64,000 bases of DNA from Dendrophyllia cribrosa (GCA_024195265.1 JAJLRJ010000007.1:9186828-9250827); one strand, 5' to 3'. Counted from the stretch's first letter, positions 22,901-32,449 are shown. Translations and numbers: made by a program. Notes: a model not told the origin generated them from the letters alone.

Positions 22901-23160
22901 GCACACATGAAGCACAGGAGTTAGGAGACATCAGCATACAGGCTGTGAATAAATAAGTTCTGAATGGTAATGGCATCGTGATCAGAACTTTGTACATTGT
23001 CAATTATTTATTTTGTCTGTTACCCATTAAATACCTCATTCTTTAATTTTTTTTCAGGGAATATGATGGAAAATATGACAATTTGCTATACTTCTTTGCC
23101 TTCCAATACAACTTGATACAAGAAGAGCAAATTAAAAGGCAAGTTAAGAGTTGCTTTTAA
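13968..23160 (+). CDS. DTWD1: tRNA-uridine aminocarboxypropyltransferase 1 (DTW-domain protein), 9 exons
   Basis: Exons: 13968-14041, 14830-14958, 15862-15952, 16205-16234, 16355-16378, 17646-17795, 18298-18359, 22426-22515 and 23058-23160. All junctions are GT-AG and the phases join without a break, giving 251 codons including the stop (250 aa; the human protein is 304 aa). The family transfers the 3-amino-3-carboxypropyl group of S-adenosylmethionine to a tRNA uridine (acp3U). Diagnostic parts: NLKIASHEVL in exon 1; the Cys4 zinc site CPKCHASRKYYCYVCYV and LPIKVD in exon 2; GKSTATHAQILAP in exon 3; the DTW signature FIDSTWQQCHQI in exon 6; THFWRPQRNKPDTCLATIEA across exons 7-8; and EYDGKYDNLLYFF in exon 9. 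The start is the first ATG before NLKIAS. Intron 7 carries the PLE dimer. The protein looks intact, and exons 4 and 5 are very short (30 and 24 nt). An AATAAA lies at 23630. Confidence 0.93.
14609..14738. mobile_element. MITE with GGATC-repeat arms (DTWD1 intron 1)
   Basis: The ends are CGGCCGTTGACAAAACC and its exact inverse, each continuing into four GGATC/GATCC repeats and then CAACCCC. The arms are about 45 bp and the loop about 40 bp. A (GATCC)3 fragment at 33140-33157 may come from the same family. Confidence 0.7.
15014..15400. repeat. Degenerate 'CTCTAATAAACGCCCC' repeat (DTWD1 intron 2)
   Basis: Variants of CTCTAATAGACGCCCCTCT, AATAAACACCTCTCTTA and AATAAACGTGCCCCTCTC recur irregularly. 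This matches the 'staircase' type of repeat (short phrase about growing or shrinking coordinates) seen elsewhere in the window. Confidence 0.45.
15459..15587. mobile_element. TGTTGTGGTTCAA foldback MITE, copy 1 (DTWD1 intron 2)
   Basis: 129 bp. Two arms of about 50 bp (TGTTGTGGTTCAATTTTATC, CTTGGTTCAAATTTTATTTT and CCTTTGTTT) are exact inverses around a loop of about 30 bp. TATA flanks it on both sides (15455-15458 and 15588-15591). Related copies lie at 16561-16719 and 54648-54772, with a fragment at 28030. Confidence 0.8.
15712..15812. repeat. CCTGCGAGCAAGCTCTCTT hairpin element (DTWD1 intron 2)
   Basis: CGAGCAAGCTCTCTT on the left is matched by AAGAGAGCTTGCTCG on the right, with another inner copy of GCAAGCTCTCTTC. 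It lies about 50 bp upstream of exon 3. Confidence 0.55.
16561..16719. mobile_element. TGTTGTGGTTCAA foldback MITE, copy 2 (DTWD1 intron 5)
   Basis: 159 bp with the same ends as the copy at 15459, but a different inner arm (AAAATTTTCAAACCAG). TATA flanks it at 16557-16560 and 16720-16723. Confidence 0.8.
16731..16875. mobile_element. Diverged PLE 3'-end relic, inverted junction (continues at 17354-17375)
   Basis: 16731-16808 matches the PLE hammerhead and 3' UTR in minus orientation (CTAGTCCTTTGTC, AATCAAGGAATTGTGGG). 16815-16875 then matches the terminal segment in plus orientation (TTATCAACTCAATTGATAAA, ACCAATGCAG). The PLE sequence resumes after the insertion at 17354 with CACCATGTTTCT. 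So this is an old copy with the same back-to-back arrangement as copies A and B/C. Confidence 0.65.
16876..17353. mobile_element. TIR element with CACCGCAACACCGC motif, copy 1, 6-bp TSD
   Basis: 478 bp. The ends are GAGGGGGACATTGGGG and CCCCAATGTCCCCCTC, exact 16-bp inverted repeats. ATGCAG flanks it (16870-16875 and 17354-17359). Inside are many phased ACCGCAACACCGC phrases near both ends and an AT-rich centre. No coding capacity, so non-autonomous. It sits in DTWD1 intron 5 within the PLE relic. The second copy is 40344-40808. Confidence 0.85.
18695..18743 (-). ncRNA. Hammerhead-ribozyme-like motif, PLE copy B
   Basis: Same sequence and folding as the motif at 1451-1499, on the minus strand, in the 3' UTR of copy B. 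Outer stem GATTC/GAATC, inner stem GCT/AGC, stem II GGGC/GCTC and the GAAACGTC core are intact. Confidence 0.6.
18834..20732 (-). CDS. PLE polyprotein: reverse transcriptase plus GIY-YIG endonuclease (copy B)
   Basis: One uninterrupted frame of about 633 PLE codons. It opens at an ATG at 20816, but those first ~27 residues are read from antisense copy C, so the native N-terminus is truncated. Numbered on the 660-aa frame: IKAADKGGAVVV (about 63), FKPKIHKPNNPGRPIVSA (141-158), RT motif A FTMDITSLYTVIP with Asp 211, motif B GVAMGTKMGPSYANL (about 270-284), motif C YIDD (308-311), Cys cluster (525-533), GIY-YIG IYIGETGRRLGDRFREH (574-590), and the PVARHF...H block (about 604-613). The catalytic residues look intact. 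PLE proteins target-prime reverse transcription with the nuclease. It probably lacks a promoter and the N-terminal region, so it is likely defective alone. Confidence 0.9.
   Translation of the reverse strand, partial: ATPKFKFNRHTKISNLSTGEWAALKSLSKRRDIVIKAADKGGAVVVWRTDLYRQEAFRQLSDTAFYAKVDKDLTSTNQKIVKETIQDLITKQQLPVTANNLIITTPRTSRVYFKPKIHKPNNPGRPIVSACSCPTELISSYLDKIMAPIVKSLPSYIKDTNHALEIFRDFSFASENKLIFTMDITSLYTVIPNDEGLQALKYFFDQRSIQNPSSETLLRLAELVLTLNCFSFSQNYYKQVNGVAMGTKMGPSYANLFVGHIEDKFFNQYHGTKPELYGRYIDDCIGATSSSKEELNQFITSVNTFHPALKYTWEISETSVAFLDINISINGNSLSTSVHYKPTDSHSYLLHSSSHPSHVKNAIPYSQFLRLRRLCSDDSDFSNKSEEMCQFFKKRGYPDSVVNTGQQRAQQIDRQSALQTPQKEENERIPFTLTFHPHNNTVKSIILKNFKLLQNDPETGRIFSQPPLISFKRDKNIGNFLVTSALKSDDVPGTFKCTRTRCNTCPFIHNADKITGPKRSIKITDRFTCTSVNVIYCITCTFCKKIYIGETGRRLGDRFREHLRDVEKNDKDASKPVARHFNLTNHSKQHMTICGLSLHQGNTESRKNLEQKIIFQIGTLKPHGINERFSFN
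20731..21797 (+). pseudogene. PLE RT C-terminus plus GIY-YIG (copy C fragment)
   Basis: The native part starts at the RYIDDCIG motif just after the join and runs to INERFSFN. It has the same content as copy A, with one visible protein change against copies A and B (DDLPGTF instead of DDVPGTF). RT motifs A and B are missing. An upstream ATG at 20703 lies in antisense copy B. Confidence 0.88.
21888..21936 (+). ncRNA. Hammerhead-ribozyme-like motif, PLE copy C
   Basis: Identical layout to 1451-1499, with both stem I segments and GGGC/GCTC paired. The element ends 17 bp downstream at the target duplication. Confidence 0.6.
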
Positions 23161-24200
23161 TTCATACCCTCATACAGTTGAATCTGAACAACTGCTTTTG
23201 CAATTGACCATAACTCCTTTTAACACTTTCACTCCCAGAGCCAACAATATAATGGTAAGACCACGGTCCCATCATGGGTGGTTTTGAGCGTTTGAGGTGT
23301 CAATGGGTTAATGAGTCCACAGCCTCATTCCCAGGCTTGACAGGTGATGTCACATTCGATTACACACCAAGGATGTCTGAAAATGAGGCTGGAATGTGCC
23401 ATTTTTCTGCTAGATATCCTGGGTGCAGAATCTTTGGACCAATTAGCTTAGTAGGTGACACCTTCCAAAAGATTTCTACACAATGTACCTCCCCCACAGG
23501 TTTTTTCATGGTTTTAACTTCATACTTTCCTTTTCTTGCAAGGTCAACAAAGGCAATCTGTAGTAATTAGTTTTTGACTCCTTTTTCTTTGCAGTAAAAA
23601 GAAGAGATGACAATAGAAGACATGTAGAGAATAAAATTAAGACTTTTATCTATACATGTTTTGAAATAAATGCCACTTTCAAAGTACTGAACATGGGTTA
23701 TTTGCCTCTTATTCAGGGGTATTGGGGTATTCAAATTAACATGGAGGTATGAAGATTATTTTTGGTTTGAAAGTTGGTAATTATGGGACTTTTTTTTTTG
23801 GGTGGGGGGATTATTTAATTCTGCATTTATTTGGGGGTCTTATAAGGTGGCTTGATCGGATTTTCCAGTGGCAATACCATCCTAGTTTGGACATGTCACA
23901 CAACAATGTAACAGATAAACCAGGAATAGAGTGTTATCCTTTTTGCAAGATATAGATGAAAGTTTTAGATGAAGTGAGTGACTCGCCAAGCTTGTTTTCA
24001 TGATTAAACTGCCTGCTCAACTGACTGAAAACAGCACAGCTAGCAGTCTATCCAGAGGGCCAGCTTTGCTTCTAGTCTATTTTTGTTTTTCTGCTTGGGG
24101 GGGCCATCATCTGGTAGTAATGAGCCATACATTCTTTGTAAAATTTTGAGTTTTTAAAACAGCATTGCACAAAGCGTATCTAGTGTATATCAGGCTCAAA
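23161..24200. other. DTWD1 3' flank and intergenic DNA
   Basis: No gene recognised. CACTTTCACTCCCAGAGCC at about 23226 resembles CCCTTTCATTCCCAGAGTT at 25470, suggesting a dispersed repeat. A candidate DTWD1 polyadenylation signal AATAAA lies at 23630. Confidence 0.4.
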
Positions 24201-24203
24201 TCT

Positions 24204-24587
24204 CCAATTGAAGGGCCCTGGCAAGAACGTCCCAAGTACTTTGTTGGAAAATTTTCACTGAAATCTTGGATTTTTGGCCTCTCTTGCCAAAATTGACTGG
24301 ATCATGTAAATATGACTGAAAGGATTTCAACCAGGTCAACAAATCTTCTATCTTTGAACAGAATAAAATTTTATCTTAAAAAGATACATAGGGTGTCCTA
24401 AAGGCCCAAAACATTTTCTCAAAGATGTGGATTTTCTTCCCCACTTTGGATCTGTTTTAAGTACCTTAATAATAAATCATTAATTAATTTTTGACAAAAC
24501 TGTGTTTTAAGGGTCTAAAACATACAATTTTGGTGAAAGTTGCCAAAAACATACTTAGGGCATTCTTGCCAGAAGCCCTTCAATTGT
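24204..24587. mobile_element. MITE with CAATTGAAGGGCC(T)GGCAAGAA ends
   Basis: The left end CAATTGAAGGGCCCTGGCAA and the right end TTGCCAGAAGCCCTTCAATTG are imperfect inverted repeats of about 30 bp around 330 bp of AT-rich sequence. Non-coding. Confidence 0.6.
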
Positions 24588-24629
24588 GCTATATTGCTAG
24601 TGGTTTAGAGAATGAGGAAATAATGTAAT

Positions 24630-25030
24630 ATGTGTGATACAGGTAGTTATGTTGGCTACACCCATGGGCATCTACATATACACATGGATGGGCATTAAAG
24701 AACACGTCATCGTCGGTGCGCAAGCACTATGACAAAGAACACTCAGGCGCAGTCCCTGATGACCTCCTTAGTCACTTTAGAGTGTTAAAAAAATGCAGGA
24801 ACAAATTTGATTGTTTAGTTAATGAAATGTTATGCATCAAGCAATTAAGACTGTTTGAATGTTCAATCAGATTCCATCTGTGCTTAAGTCTTTGTCTAGC
24901 TTAACGTCCTTTATGTAAATTTATCTGACTTGAACTCTTTTCGAACGCGCATTGTATTCATTTATTCATTCCTTGATAATGAAGTCATGAAGTCACCAAA
25001 ACATCGGAACCTTATCTCGCTAGTTTTTAC
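24630..25030 (+). pseudogene. Decayed PLE relic of a second family (GIY-YIG C-terminus)
   Basis: Across frameshifts the translation gives SYVGYTHGHLH (GIY-YIG core), KHYDKEHSG, then FRVLKKCRNKFDCLVNEML and VQSDSI, a typical C-terminal pattern of PLE proteins. The 3' flank contains CTTGATAATGAAGTCATGAA and AAAACATCGG, resembling a degraded hammerhead. It differs strongly from copies A-C, so it is an older, separate family. Confidence 0.65.
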
Positions 25031-25187
25031 ATGTTTTTGTATTTCTAAATCTTTGTTAATAAACAAAGATTCGCTGATAAACACTGCCAAAAATTAAAAC
25101 TTACCACTTATAGCTCAGCAGGCATGGGTAAAAAATCAACAAATGCAGAATACAATGAACACTCCATTCCACAGTCTGTTATTTTTT

Positions 25188-25193
25188 TTTATT
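25188..25193 (-). promoter_or_regulatory. Polyadenylation signal AATAAA of EEF1B2
   Basis: AATAAA on the minus strand starts 26 nt after the stop codon. The short 3' UTR suits a highly expressed translation-factor mRNA. Confidence 0.6.
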
Positions 25194-25218
25194 TAGCACC
25201 TATTCCAAAATTCTGACA

Positions 25219-28200
25219 TTATATCTTGTTAAAGGCAGCAATGTCCATGGATTGAATTTGATCCTCGAATTTTGTGATCTCTTCCTCCAGAAAATCTGTG
25301 GAGATTTTATCATCTTCAATGACGCAGGCTATCTGGAGTTTTTTAATGCCGTATGCAAGAGGGACCAGTTTTGACATTCCCCACAGAAGACCGTCGGCTT
25401 CAATTGTGCGAACAAGTCTCTCTACTTCCTTCATGTCTGCAAAGAAACAAAAACATTTTCTCTTTTAACCCTTTCATTCCCAGAGTTAGTTATGAAAACA
25501 TGTAATGTACATGTAGTTCTAACTTTTGAGTCTGTAGACAAAATCCTACAGTGTGAAATGAAACCTCTTTGGCAGTTCTTTTGCATGGTACCATTTATTT
25601 TTCAAAATTTCACAAAATGAAATTTGGGACTTTTCTTGAATTTCATTGACTCTTTGGAGTTAAAGTGCATATAAATGAAGTAATTTTTTATTTTGTCTTT
25701 TTTTGGAGACTATCAAAAACATTAAGGCCTCTTTTTGGCCATCCAAAGTAGCACAATTTGCAGAAATCAGTGTCCTGGAGACTGGGAATGAGTTGTCAAT
25801 ATCCATGGCGTTGATGACATAGAAAGTACTTGAGATTCAATTTTTTGTATGCTCACAGTGTGTTTTGTTCCATTTCTTCAAAAGAATGTCAGACTGATGA
25901 AGTTATGTCTTCTACAGAGTCTCTGTCAGACAGACAGAAAGTCGCCAAGTTAGAAGATTTCTCCTTTGCCACCATGATACTCGTGAGTTGAAGTATTTTC
26001 TACGTCACTGCCTTGTTTGGCCGCACGCTCGATAGACACTTTCTGGCCAAAAATACAAAACTTTCAAGCCGAATAATCTCACAATGGGAAGGATCTTTTT
26101 GAGGAAGCCCACAAATTTAGATAAAGAAAGTAAAGCACTATCAAACCATGGAAATTCTTTTTTTTTTACTTTAATTTTTCCTGAAGTGGGTAAATTGTAC
26201 TCAAGGATGAACCAAAGACCTACAACTTGTACAACCATTACCACAGCTGCAGTAATTTTGCAGTAAATCTTATTTGTCTGAATTCTTGTCCATAATAACG
26301 GGAGTGTCTGTCATAGATGTCCAACTGGAAGCTTAACAGTGTGAAGTGCCTTACAGTGGGCACCCAACAACAAGTTTCCACAATATCACCAGGGAAGGCG
26401 GAGCATATTTTCAATTGGGGGGGGGGGGGGGGGGGGGGGGGGACTTGAAAGTGAGTGCCAGAGGTACAACCTTTTGGGGAATCAGGGGGCATCCCCCCCC
26501 CCCCTCGAGATATTTCTTTAAAGAAATCCTTTTTATTTCTTTTAAATTTGTATTTTTATGCTTGAAATTTTTATGCCGTCCCTGATCACCAGGTAATTCC
26601 TATAATCATTTTCATAACAGCAGAAGAAGCACTAAAGTGAACAAAATCTTTGTATTTTGTAACTAACTTTGCACTCCTGTGATAAACACAAAGCATTATT
26701 TACATTCCATTGTGCTGAACTTTGCGAGGTGTGCTTCCAGTCCATTTCATTTTGTGTGCTCTCTGATTGGCTAACTGTAAGGATGCATGGCACTGTAAAA
26801 ACAGCTGCTTCACAAAGCTTCGCACATACCTGTCTCGTCATCCCAAGGTTTTACATCGAGAAGAAGGTTTGATTTGGCGATCGCTGCTGGTTCTAAACAG
26901 AATAAGAAAGTATTAAATAAACTGTATTAAAAATTAACTACATGTACCAAATCAGTCCTGTCAAAATTAGCCGGCAGCCGGAAATTTTGCCGCCTACAAT
27001 CAATTATTTGCTGTCTACTTCATACTGAAGTTCACAAATCATGACTGATAAACAATATATCTCTAGCCCTTACTGCCTACTACTTCTGTTACCCTGCCTA
27101 CCACTACAAAACATTCTGACAGGGCTGCCAAATTATGTAAGTAGTTTTTTGGACACTACTGTAACTTTCAAGGTTGTTATTACTATTATTATTATTATTA
27201 TAAACTTTATTTCACACAGAATTCAGAAAGTATACACATTACAAATCCAGCTTCTATGATAAGAGCAGGCTGTTCTCAGTATCTTAAAATAATGAATGAA
27301 AACTTTATTTGATGACAAAAGACAAAGTGCAAGCACAACTTTGATGTCTGTGATCCTAATGTATGTCTCTCAAATAGACAACTTCCAGCTGGGAACAGTT
27401 TTTAAATACAAAAAATTTCCACAGCTTACTTTTACTTTTCTTTTCTCTGTATGCCTTTTCTCGTTCTTCCTTGCGCTTTCTGTCCTCTTCAGTTTCCTAG
27501 GATGCAACCAGAAATTGTGTTAAAAATGCAATTTAGTTAAGTTAACAACAAAAAGCGAGTTACTGCGCTATTTAGTAGCTTAAGTCTACGATGCATACAC
27601 AGGCAAGTCATAGCAGTTACGTTGTAGCATGTTTCATCCAGTGTGTTTGTGGTCTTCATTGGCCAACTTTGAGGTTCCTCAAGTTGTCATTAAATGTCAG
27701 GTGAACTTTAAATAGACCCAACAAATTAATACAAAACTGAAAATGCAAATCATTGATCAAGCCTTTCCAGTATAGCTACACCTCTCAATTTTGCATGGCA
27801 TACATCAACGTGATGCTTCATAGTCTCAATAGTACCCCAACTTTAAAGAGCAGTGTGTATTTACTGTTGTGATATAATAGCCGCCTTGGTCGTTTTACTG
27901 AACAAGCAGTAACCATTCGATTAGTTACACAATAATGAAAGTCCACTCTCAGAGTTCAGTCAAAATATCTCAGTAAAATCATACGCAAATACAATGAGTT
28001 TTATTCGTAACATAAAACCATTGTATATAATTTGGTTCCATTTTTTTTTCGGTTTATAATTTTCAAACCATTTTAATTTTTATTTTCCTTTGTCTAAAAT
28101 TTTTAAAATTTCATATCTTCGTCAGTTTTCTAGCAATCTTTACAAAACTTTGTAGTTTTACTAACATCGATATGTTGAATTTGATGCTGGGCTCTTTTCC

Positions 28201-31200
28201 CCAATAAACTAAATATATTTTTGTGCCATGCTAGCGTGATACTGGTCTATTGCCGTGACAGGTCGTAACGACCAAGTCAGGTCGTCACGGCCCGTCAACA
28301 TATTTCACCCCCATAAAAGCCGTTTAATATGTCGTGTATTTTTTCTAAGTCTCTCACGAACTGACTTTTCTTTAAGACGGGTGGAGTATGGTCGTGACGG
28401 GTCGTCACGACCTAGTCGGGTCGTCACGTTCCGTCAGCATATTTCACCCCCTCTCAGACCATCATGTCGTGTATTTTTTCTAAGTCTCTCACGAACTGAC
28501 TTTTATTTGAGACGGGTCAACTTAGGTCGTGACGGGTCGTCAGGTGTCTCAGATAACTTCCGCTTCCAAAACCACGACCTGACTTCCGGTTAGACGGGTT
28601 GTGGTGGACGTTTGACGACCCGACTCAGTTCGTGTGTATTGGACAACCCTCCCCCCACCACCTTCTTCTTTTCATGTTGTATCCATCCACCCATAATAAT
28701 TTAATAACTTTTTTTGAGTCTCACAGTCTTCCCCTACTAATCAGGGTGACTATCTGGGGGATAGCAAGTGATTGATTACAGTAGTATCCACCTGAAGGGA
28801 AGGAAGCATACCGTAGATCCGGGCTATATAAGTCCTGGGCTTACATGTATTCACGGATGTACCTAAGAGCCGGCTACCAGCTAATTTCACCAGCTGAAAG
28901 AGAACTTATCACCGGCTGAAATTTCACTAGAAAACAGGATTGAGGTGATTTTGAAGGTGCACAAGCCATAAAAACTGGCTGGGCTTGTTAATGAGCCTGC
29001 TCAGTTTTTCCTTAGCTACACTCCTGCTTCTACAACATAGTAAGGTTGTTCAGGCTGACAAGTATGGTGGGCCTATAACCAGGTGGGTTTATAACCAGGA
29101 ATTTACGGTACACTGTATGTCCAGAAATGGATTTCAATAAGTCTTAGATGCTTCATGTTTGGAGCTCAGGCAGGCTAGCTATCTAAGTTTTGTTTTTGAA
29201 GAGAACCCACAGATCAAGATTTTGGCCTAGTCTTTTGCTCTTGTTAGTTCTCTATTAGGGAATTGAGAATAATTACACCAACAGGAGAGCAAGCAAAAAT
29301 CAAATTTATTTAAGTGTCTAATAGTTCTAGCACGCAAGTGCTAATTGTGGACACTTTCCAGATCTAATTGGAATTTGGAAATGTTGGTTTTGAGGAGAGG
29401 GGAAAACCGGGGTACCCTGAGAAAAACCTCTTGGAGCAAGGAGAGAACCAACAACAAACTCAACCCACATGATGCCGGGCCGGGAGTCAAACCCTGGCCA
29501 CATTGGTGGGAGGCGAGTGCTCTCACCACTGCGCCACCCCTGCTGCCCTATGCATGCATACATATTTGTGTTACCTTATTATAGGAAATTAACGCAAATT
29601 TTCAAAATTCGCGTTAATTTAAGTCGTGTTAATTTCCACAACATTATTTAAGTGGAGCATTAATTTCCGGGACCTCTTTCGCATCAATTTCCTTTATTCG
29701 AAAGAAATATTCCCTCCAATTTGCGTTAATTTAAGTCGCGTTAATTTCAAAGACCTTAATTTACAGGAGCATTAATTTCCCATAATAAGGTACCTGCTCT
29801 GTGTTCTTTTACATGTATGTATGTCATTTATCACCTTCCCACTTAATAATGTACCTAATTTTAATACAACATCATCACTCAGATTGACGATTGAGAGAGA
29901 TCTACTAGCACAAATATCAACATATTTATTCTACCTCTTCTGAATCAGAACCAAAGAGATCAAAGTTATCATCGTCATCTTTTTTTGCACCATTTGTACC
30001 ATTGGCTACAGGTCCGGCACCATAGCTCTGGAGATCTTTTTTGCTGCCTGGAAATTTGGCCTTCTCAGCACCAAATGAAGTTATGTGATTGTACCACCGT
30101 AGAGCATGTGGCAGATTGGCATCAGGGGCACCAGACAAGGCTTCAAACACCACTGTGTCTCCCTGGGAAGGGACATAGCTGAAACAGAAAAAGATATTAC
30201 TAACGGTCAACCTGACAGTATTAAAGGAGCTATGTCATGATGATTTTAAGGTTTTTGGTCAAACTGCTGCAAATTAAAACTAAATACCTTTGTCATACAC
30301 AAAATGCTTATAGAACACTAAGAGGAAGATACAGTATCAAATGAATTTTGGAAGAGAAAATAAACCATAATCAGAGTTTTAGCGAGTTTTTCGAGACACA
30401 AGCAATAAACTTTAAAAAATCAACCCAATTTTTTCAAAATGCAATCCTTCCATCCTCGCCATCATCAGCCCAAGACACTTATTTTTGCTCTTAGAGCACT
30501 AGTAGAATAATAATATTATAATATTTTATTTGACACTAAACTGGACCCTTATTTTTGGGTTTTCACTGATAAAACGATGTATTTTGGCTTTTTAAAGTAA
30601 TACTAAAAATGGTGACAGAGCCCCTTTAAGCGGTTACTCTTGGGGAATGGCCAACTGACCACTTTATACAGGTTGATCGTTGACTACTGGTTTTTCTGGC
30701 TTTAACATGAAGGAAACCCATCACAACACAAATTTCACCGCAAAGCATTTTTATACCTCTTTTAAAGGGACACTGTCACCTATTTTTAGTATCACTTTGA
30801 AAAGCCAAAAAAAAACATTTCAATGGAAACCTACAAATAATGGTCCAGTTTTGTTAACAAATACTCTATCAGTGCACAGAAACTAGTATTCATTATCTTT
30901 GGCTGCGGATGGCCAGGATAGAAATGGATTGCAACTTTACTCCCAAGACTAGAGTCGTAGAAAAATTGCAGAAAAACTTATTATGGTTTGTTCTTCCTTG
31001 AAGAAATCACTTGATATTATCTTCTTGGTGTTCTAAAAGCAATTTTATGTTTGAGCAAAGGTACTTTGTCATATATTTAGTGTATTTTGACCAAAACACA
31101 GCAAAATCTGCCTGACAATGCCCCTTTAAGCTTTGTGATGATCAAAATTACAGAATTTACTTTCCAGCAAGACACACGCAAATTACCCTCCTAGGAAGAT

Positions 31201-31915
31201 CAAAGGGGACTCTGTTCGCAGGGTACACAAAAATGTATTTGGACGAAAATCACAACAAATAATCACTTAAGACATAAGAGGCCAATCACAGATAAATTAG
31301 ATTCACCTTTGTAGTTCTGATGCATTGCAGTGATTCCCGACCCCACATCCCACATCCCTCCCCCCTTACTAGAAATGCTGATCGGAGAACTATATAAAAC
31401 GAAAAATGACTTCATTTTTTAACTGATTACCTAACTAAGAATGAAAAAAAAGAGTAAGATTCTGTGCGAACTATTTTGTTTAATGGTGAAAATAATTTAA
31501 GTTTATAGAGCAGAACAACTGCTTTAATTTTTTTTAACCAGCTTAAGTTAAGGCTTATATTCGTAAACCTCAACCTTCAAATGAAGTCGATTTGTATTTT
31601 GCCACTGTGCCATATGTGGAATATACATAAGTTGATATAAAACTGTAAGGTTCGAGAATACAATCGTACTAATTTGAAGCTAACTAAGTTCACGTACATT
31701 TACTTCTAAATTTGTACACATTCAAGATTTAAATTTCTTGCGATCGGCAAAAAACCTCAAGCGCACGTGGACAAAGTATCTTCGTATCTCGCCTTCTACG
31801 AAAAAAATTACCATGAACACTATCAAGATACTTACCCCTCGATATAGCTGTTATGTTCTAGGTATGTATTCAAGGCTTCCAGGCCTGATTTGGTTTTAAG
31901 ATCACCAAAACCCAT
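25219..31915 (-). CDS. EEF1B2: Elongation factor 1-beta (eEF1B alpha), guanine-nucleotide exchange factor of eEF1A, 5 exons
   Basis: Exons, 5' to 3': 31915-31836, 30178-29935, 27496-27430, 26892-26830 and 25436-25219. All introns are GT-AG with consistent phases, giving 224 codons and 223 aa (human 225). The protein recharges eEF1A with GTP in the cytosol. The N-terminal GST-C-like part holds [20 protein letters not shown] and WYNHITSF. An acidic linker carries DLFGSDSEE, a casein kinase 2-type site in this family. The C-terminal exchange domain shows [34 protein letters not shown] and [15 protein letters not shown], ending in AFNKI. All introns contain repeats; intron 1 holds two related MITEs. 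No damage to the reading frame is visible. Confidence 0.96.
26417..26504. repeat. G26 tract and nearby C13 tract (EEF1B2 intron 4)
   Basis: 26 consecutive G at 26417-26442, then a C run at about 26492-26504. One of several long G/C homopolymers in the window. Exact length is likely unreliable in sequencing. Confidence 0.7.
27176..27225 (-). repeat. (ATT)n retroposon-like tail (EEF1B2 intron 3)
   Basis: On the minus strand, TGTGTGAAATAAAGTTTATA runs into an ATA/ATT repeat, resembling a retroposon 3' tail with AATAAA. No coding part is visible. Confidence 0.35.
28030..28098. repeat. Half fragment of the TGTTGTGGTTCAA MITE family
   Basis: GGTTTATAATTTTCAAACCA followed by TTTTTATTTTCCTTTGTCT matches one arm of the copy at 16561. 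The other arm is absent. Confidence 0.45.
28249..28610. repeat. 135-bp tandem repeat rich in GGTCGTGACG (EEF1B2 intron 3)
   Basis: ATGTCGTGTATTTTTTCTAA and TCTCTCACGAACTGACTTTT occur at 28329 and again 135 bp later. They are separated by short dyads such as CGTGACGGGTCGTCACG. About 2.5 units, unusually CpG-rich for this AT-rich DNA. Confidence 0.65.
29366..29549 (-). mobile_element. tRNA-derived SINE (EEF1B2 intron 3)
   Basis: The minus strand reads GGGGTGGCGCAGTGGTGAGA (A box) then GCACTCGCCTCCCACCAATG and GGTTTGACTCCCGGC (B box), followed by a non-tRNA body to about 29366. The acceptor-stem fold of a real tRNA is missing, so this is a SINE, not a tRNA gene. Confidence 0.65.
29572..29792. 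mobile_element. MITE with TACCTTATTAT-GGAAATTAA ends (EEF1B2 intron 3)
   Basis: 221 bp. TACCTTATTATAGGAAATTA at the left and AATTTCCCATAATAAGGTA at the right are inverse. Inside, GCGTTAATTTAAGTCGYGTT occurs twice in direct order. It ends about 140 bp from EEF1B2 exon 2. Confidence 0.7.
30221..30629. mobile_element. TTAAAGGGGC-TGTCA MITE, copy 1 (EEF1B2 intron 1)
   Basis: 409 bp. TTAAAGGAGCTATGTCATGA and GTGACAGAGCCCCTTTAA are inverted ends. The inner phrase CTGGACCCTTATTTTTGG is shared with copies at 30762 and 49228. Non-coding. Confidence 0.65.
30762..31129. mobile_element. TTAAAGGGGC-TGTCA MITE, copy 2 (EEF1B2 intron 1)
   Basis: 368 bp, opposite in internal orientation to the copy at 49228. 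Shared phrases include TGGTCCAGTTTTGTTAACAA, GTTTGTTCTTCCTTGA and TTTTGACCAAAACACAGC. Confidence 0.7.
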
Positions 31916-31962
31916 TCTTTTTACTTTGGTGCAAATCTTCGTTCGAAGCCGTTCTGCCAGCG

Positions 31963-31970
31963 AAAGAGGA
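31963..31970 (-). promoter_or_regulatory. Candidate 5' TOP start of EEF1B2 mRNA
   Basis: On the minus strand CCTCTTTC lies about 50 nt upstream of the start codon. Translation-factor mRNAs usually begin with a C followed by pyrimidines (TOP motif). The start site is inferred from this motif alone. Confidence 0.35.
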
Positions 31971-31974
31971 ACGA

Positions 31975-32449
31975 GATATCCCACAATGCATTTTTATCAC
32001 CGCTCGGGCTTGTCCCCAGTTTTCACGGTGGTGCGCCGGAAAATATTAGACAGCAAGACTGATCCTATTGAACGGCATGAAGAAAACGATAAGAAACAAA
32101 AGATATAATTGCCTGATATATTGGTTTGACAAACAAGCCTTCTTCGGGGGCGGAAAAACAAAAAAATGAGAAAATACGTTACAAGGCCGTTAAATATAAA
32201 AGTTGAAAAAAAAGGAAATCCATGATTATGATAGGTCAAGAGCGTGTCAGATTATAAGTGTTACGAATGAAGCTCATCGCGTCTGTTTATCCCGTATGGC
32301 TCCAGTGTCTTTGCCTTGTCAATAAGGTGTGCCTCATGAGCCTTTCGAACAGAGTCCCGGCTATTATTTATAAGTTCCAAAGGAATGAGCTGGATGAGTG
32401 GCGTGTAAGTGTAAGGGATGGACCATTTGAGGCAGACGGCCGGTGGGGT
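31975..32449. other. EEF1B2 upstream region
   Basis: No gene recognised. GGTTTGACAAACAAGCCTTC at about 32122 resembles GGCCAAACCAGCCTTCTTCA at 51919, suggesting a shared dispersed repeat. Confidence 0.35.

Noticed and set aside
25894..25935. Possible C/D snoRNA in EEF1B2 intron 4 (CTGATGA box)
   Set aside because: It is on the strand opposite to the host gene, and no CTGA D box with terminal stem is present. Other TGATGA boxes in these introns also lacked a D box.
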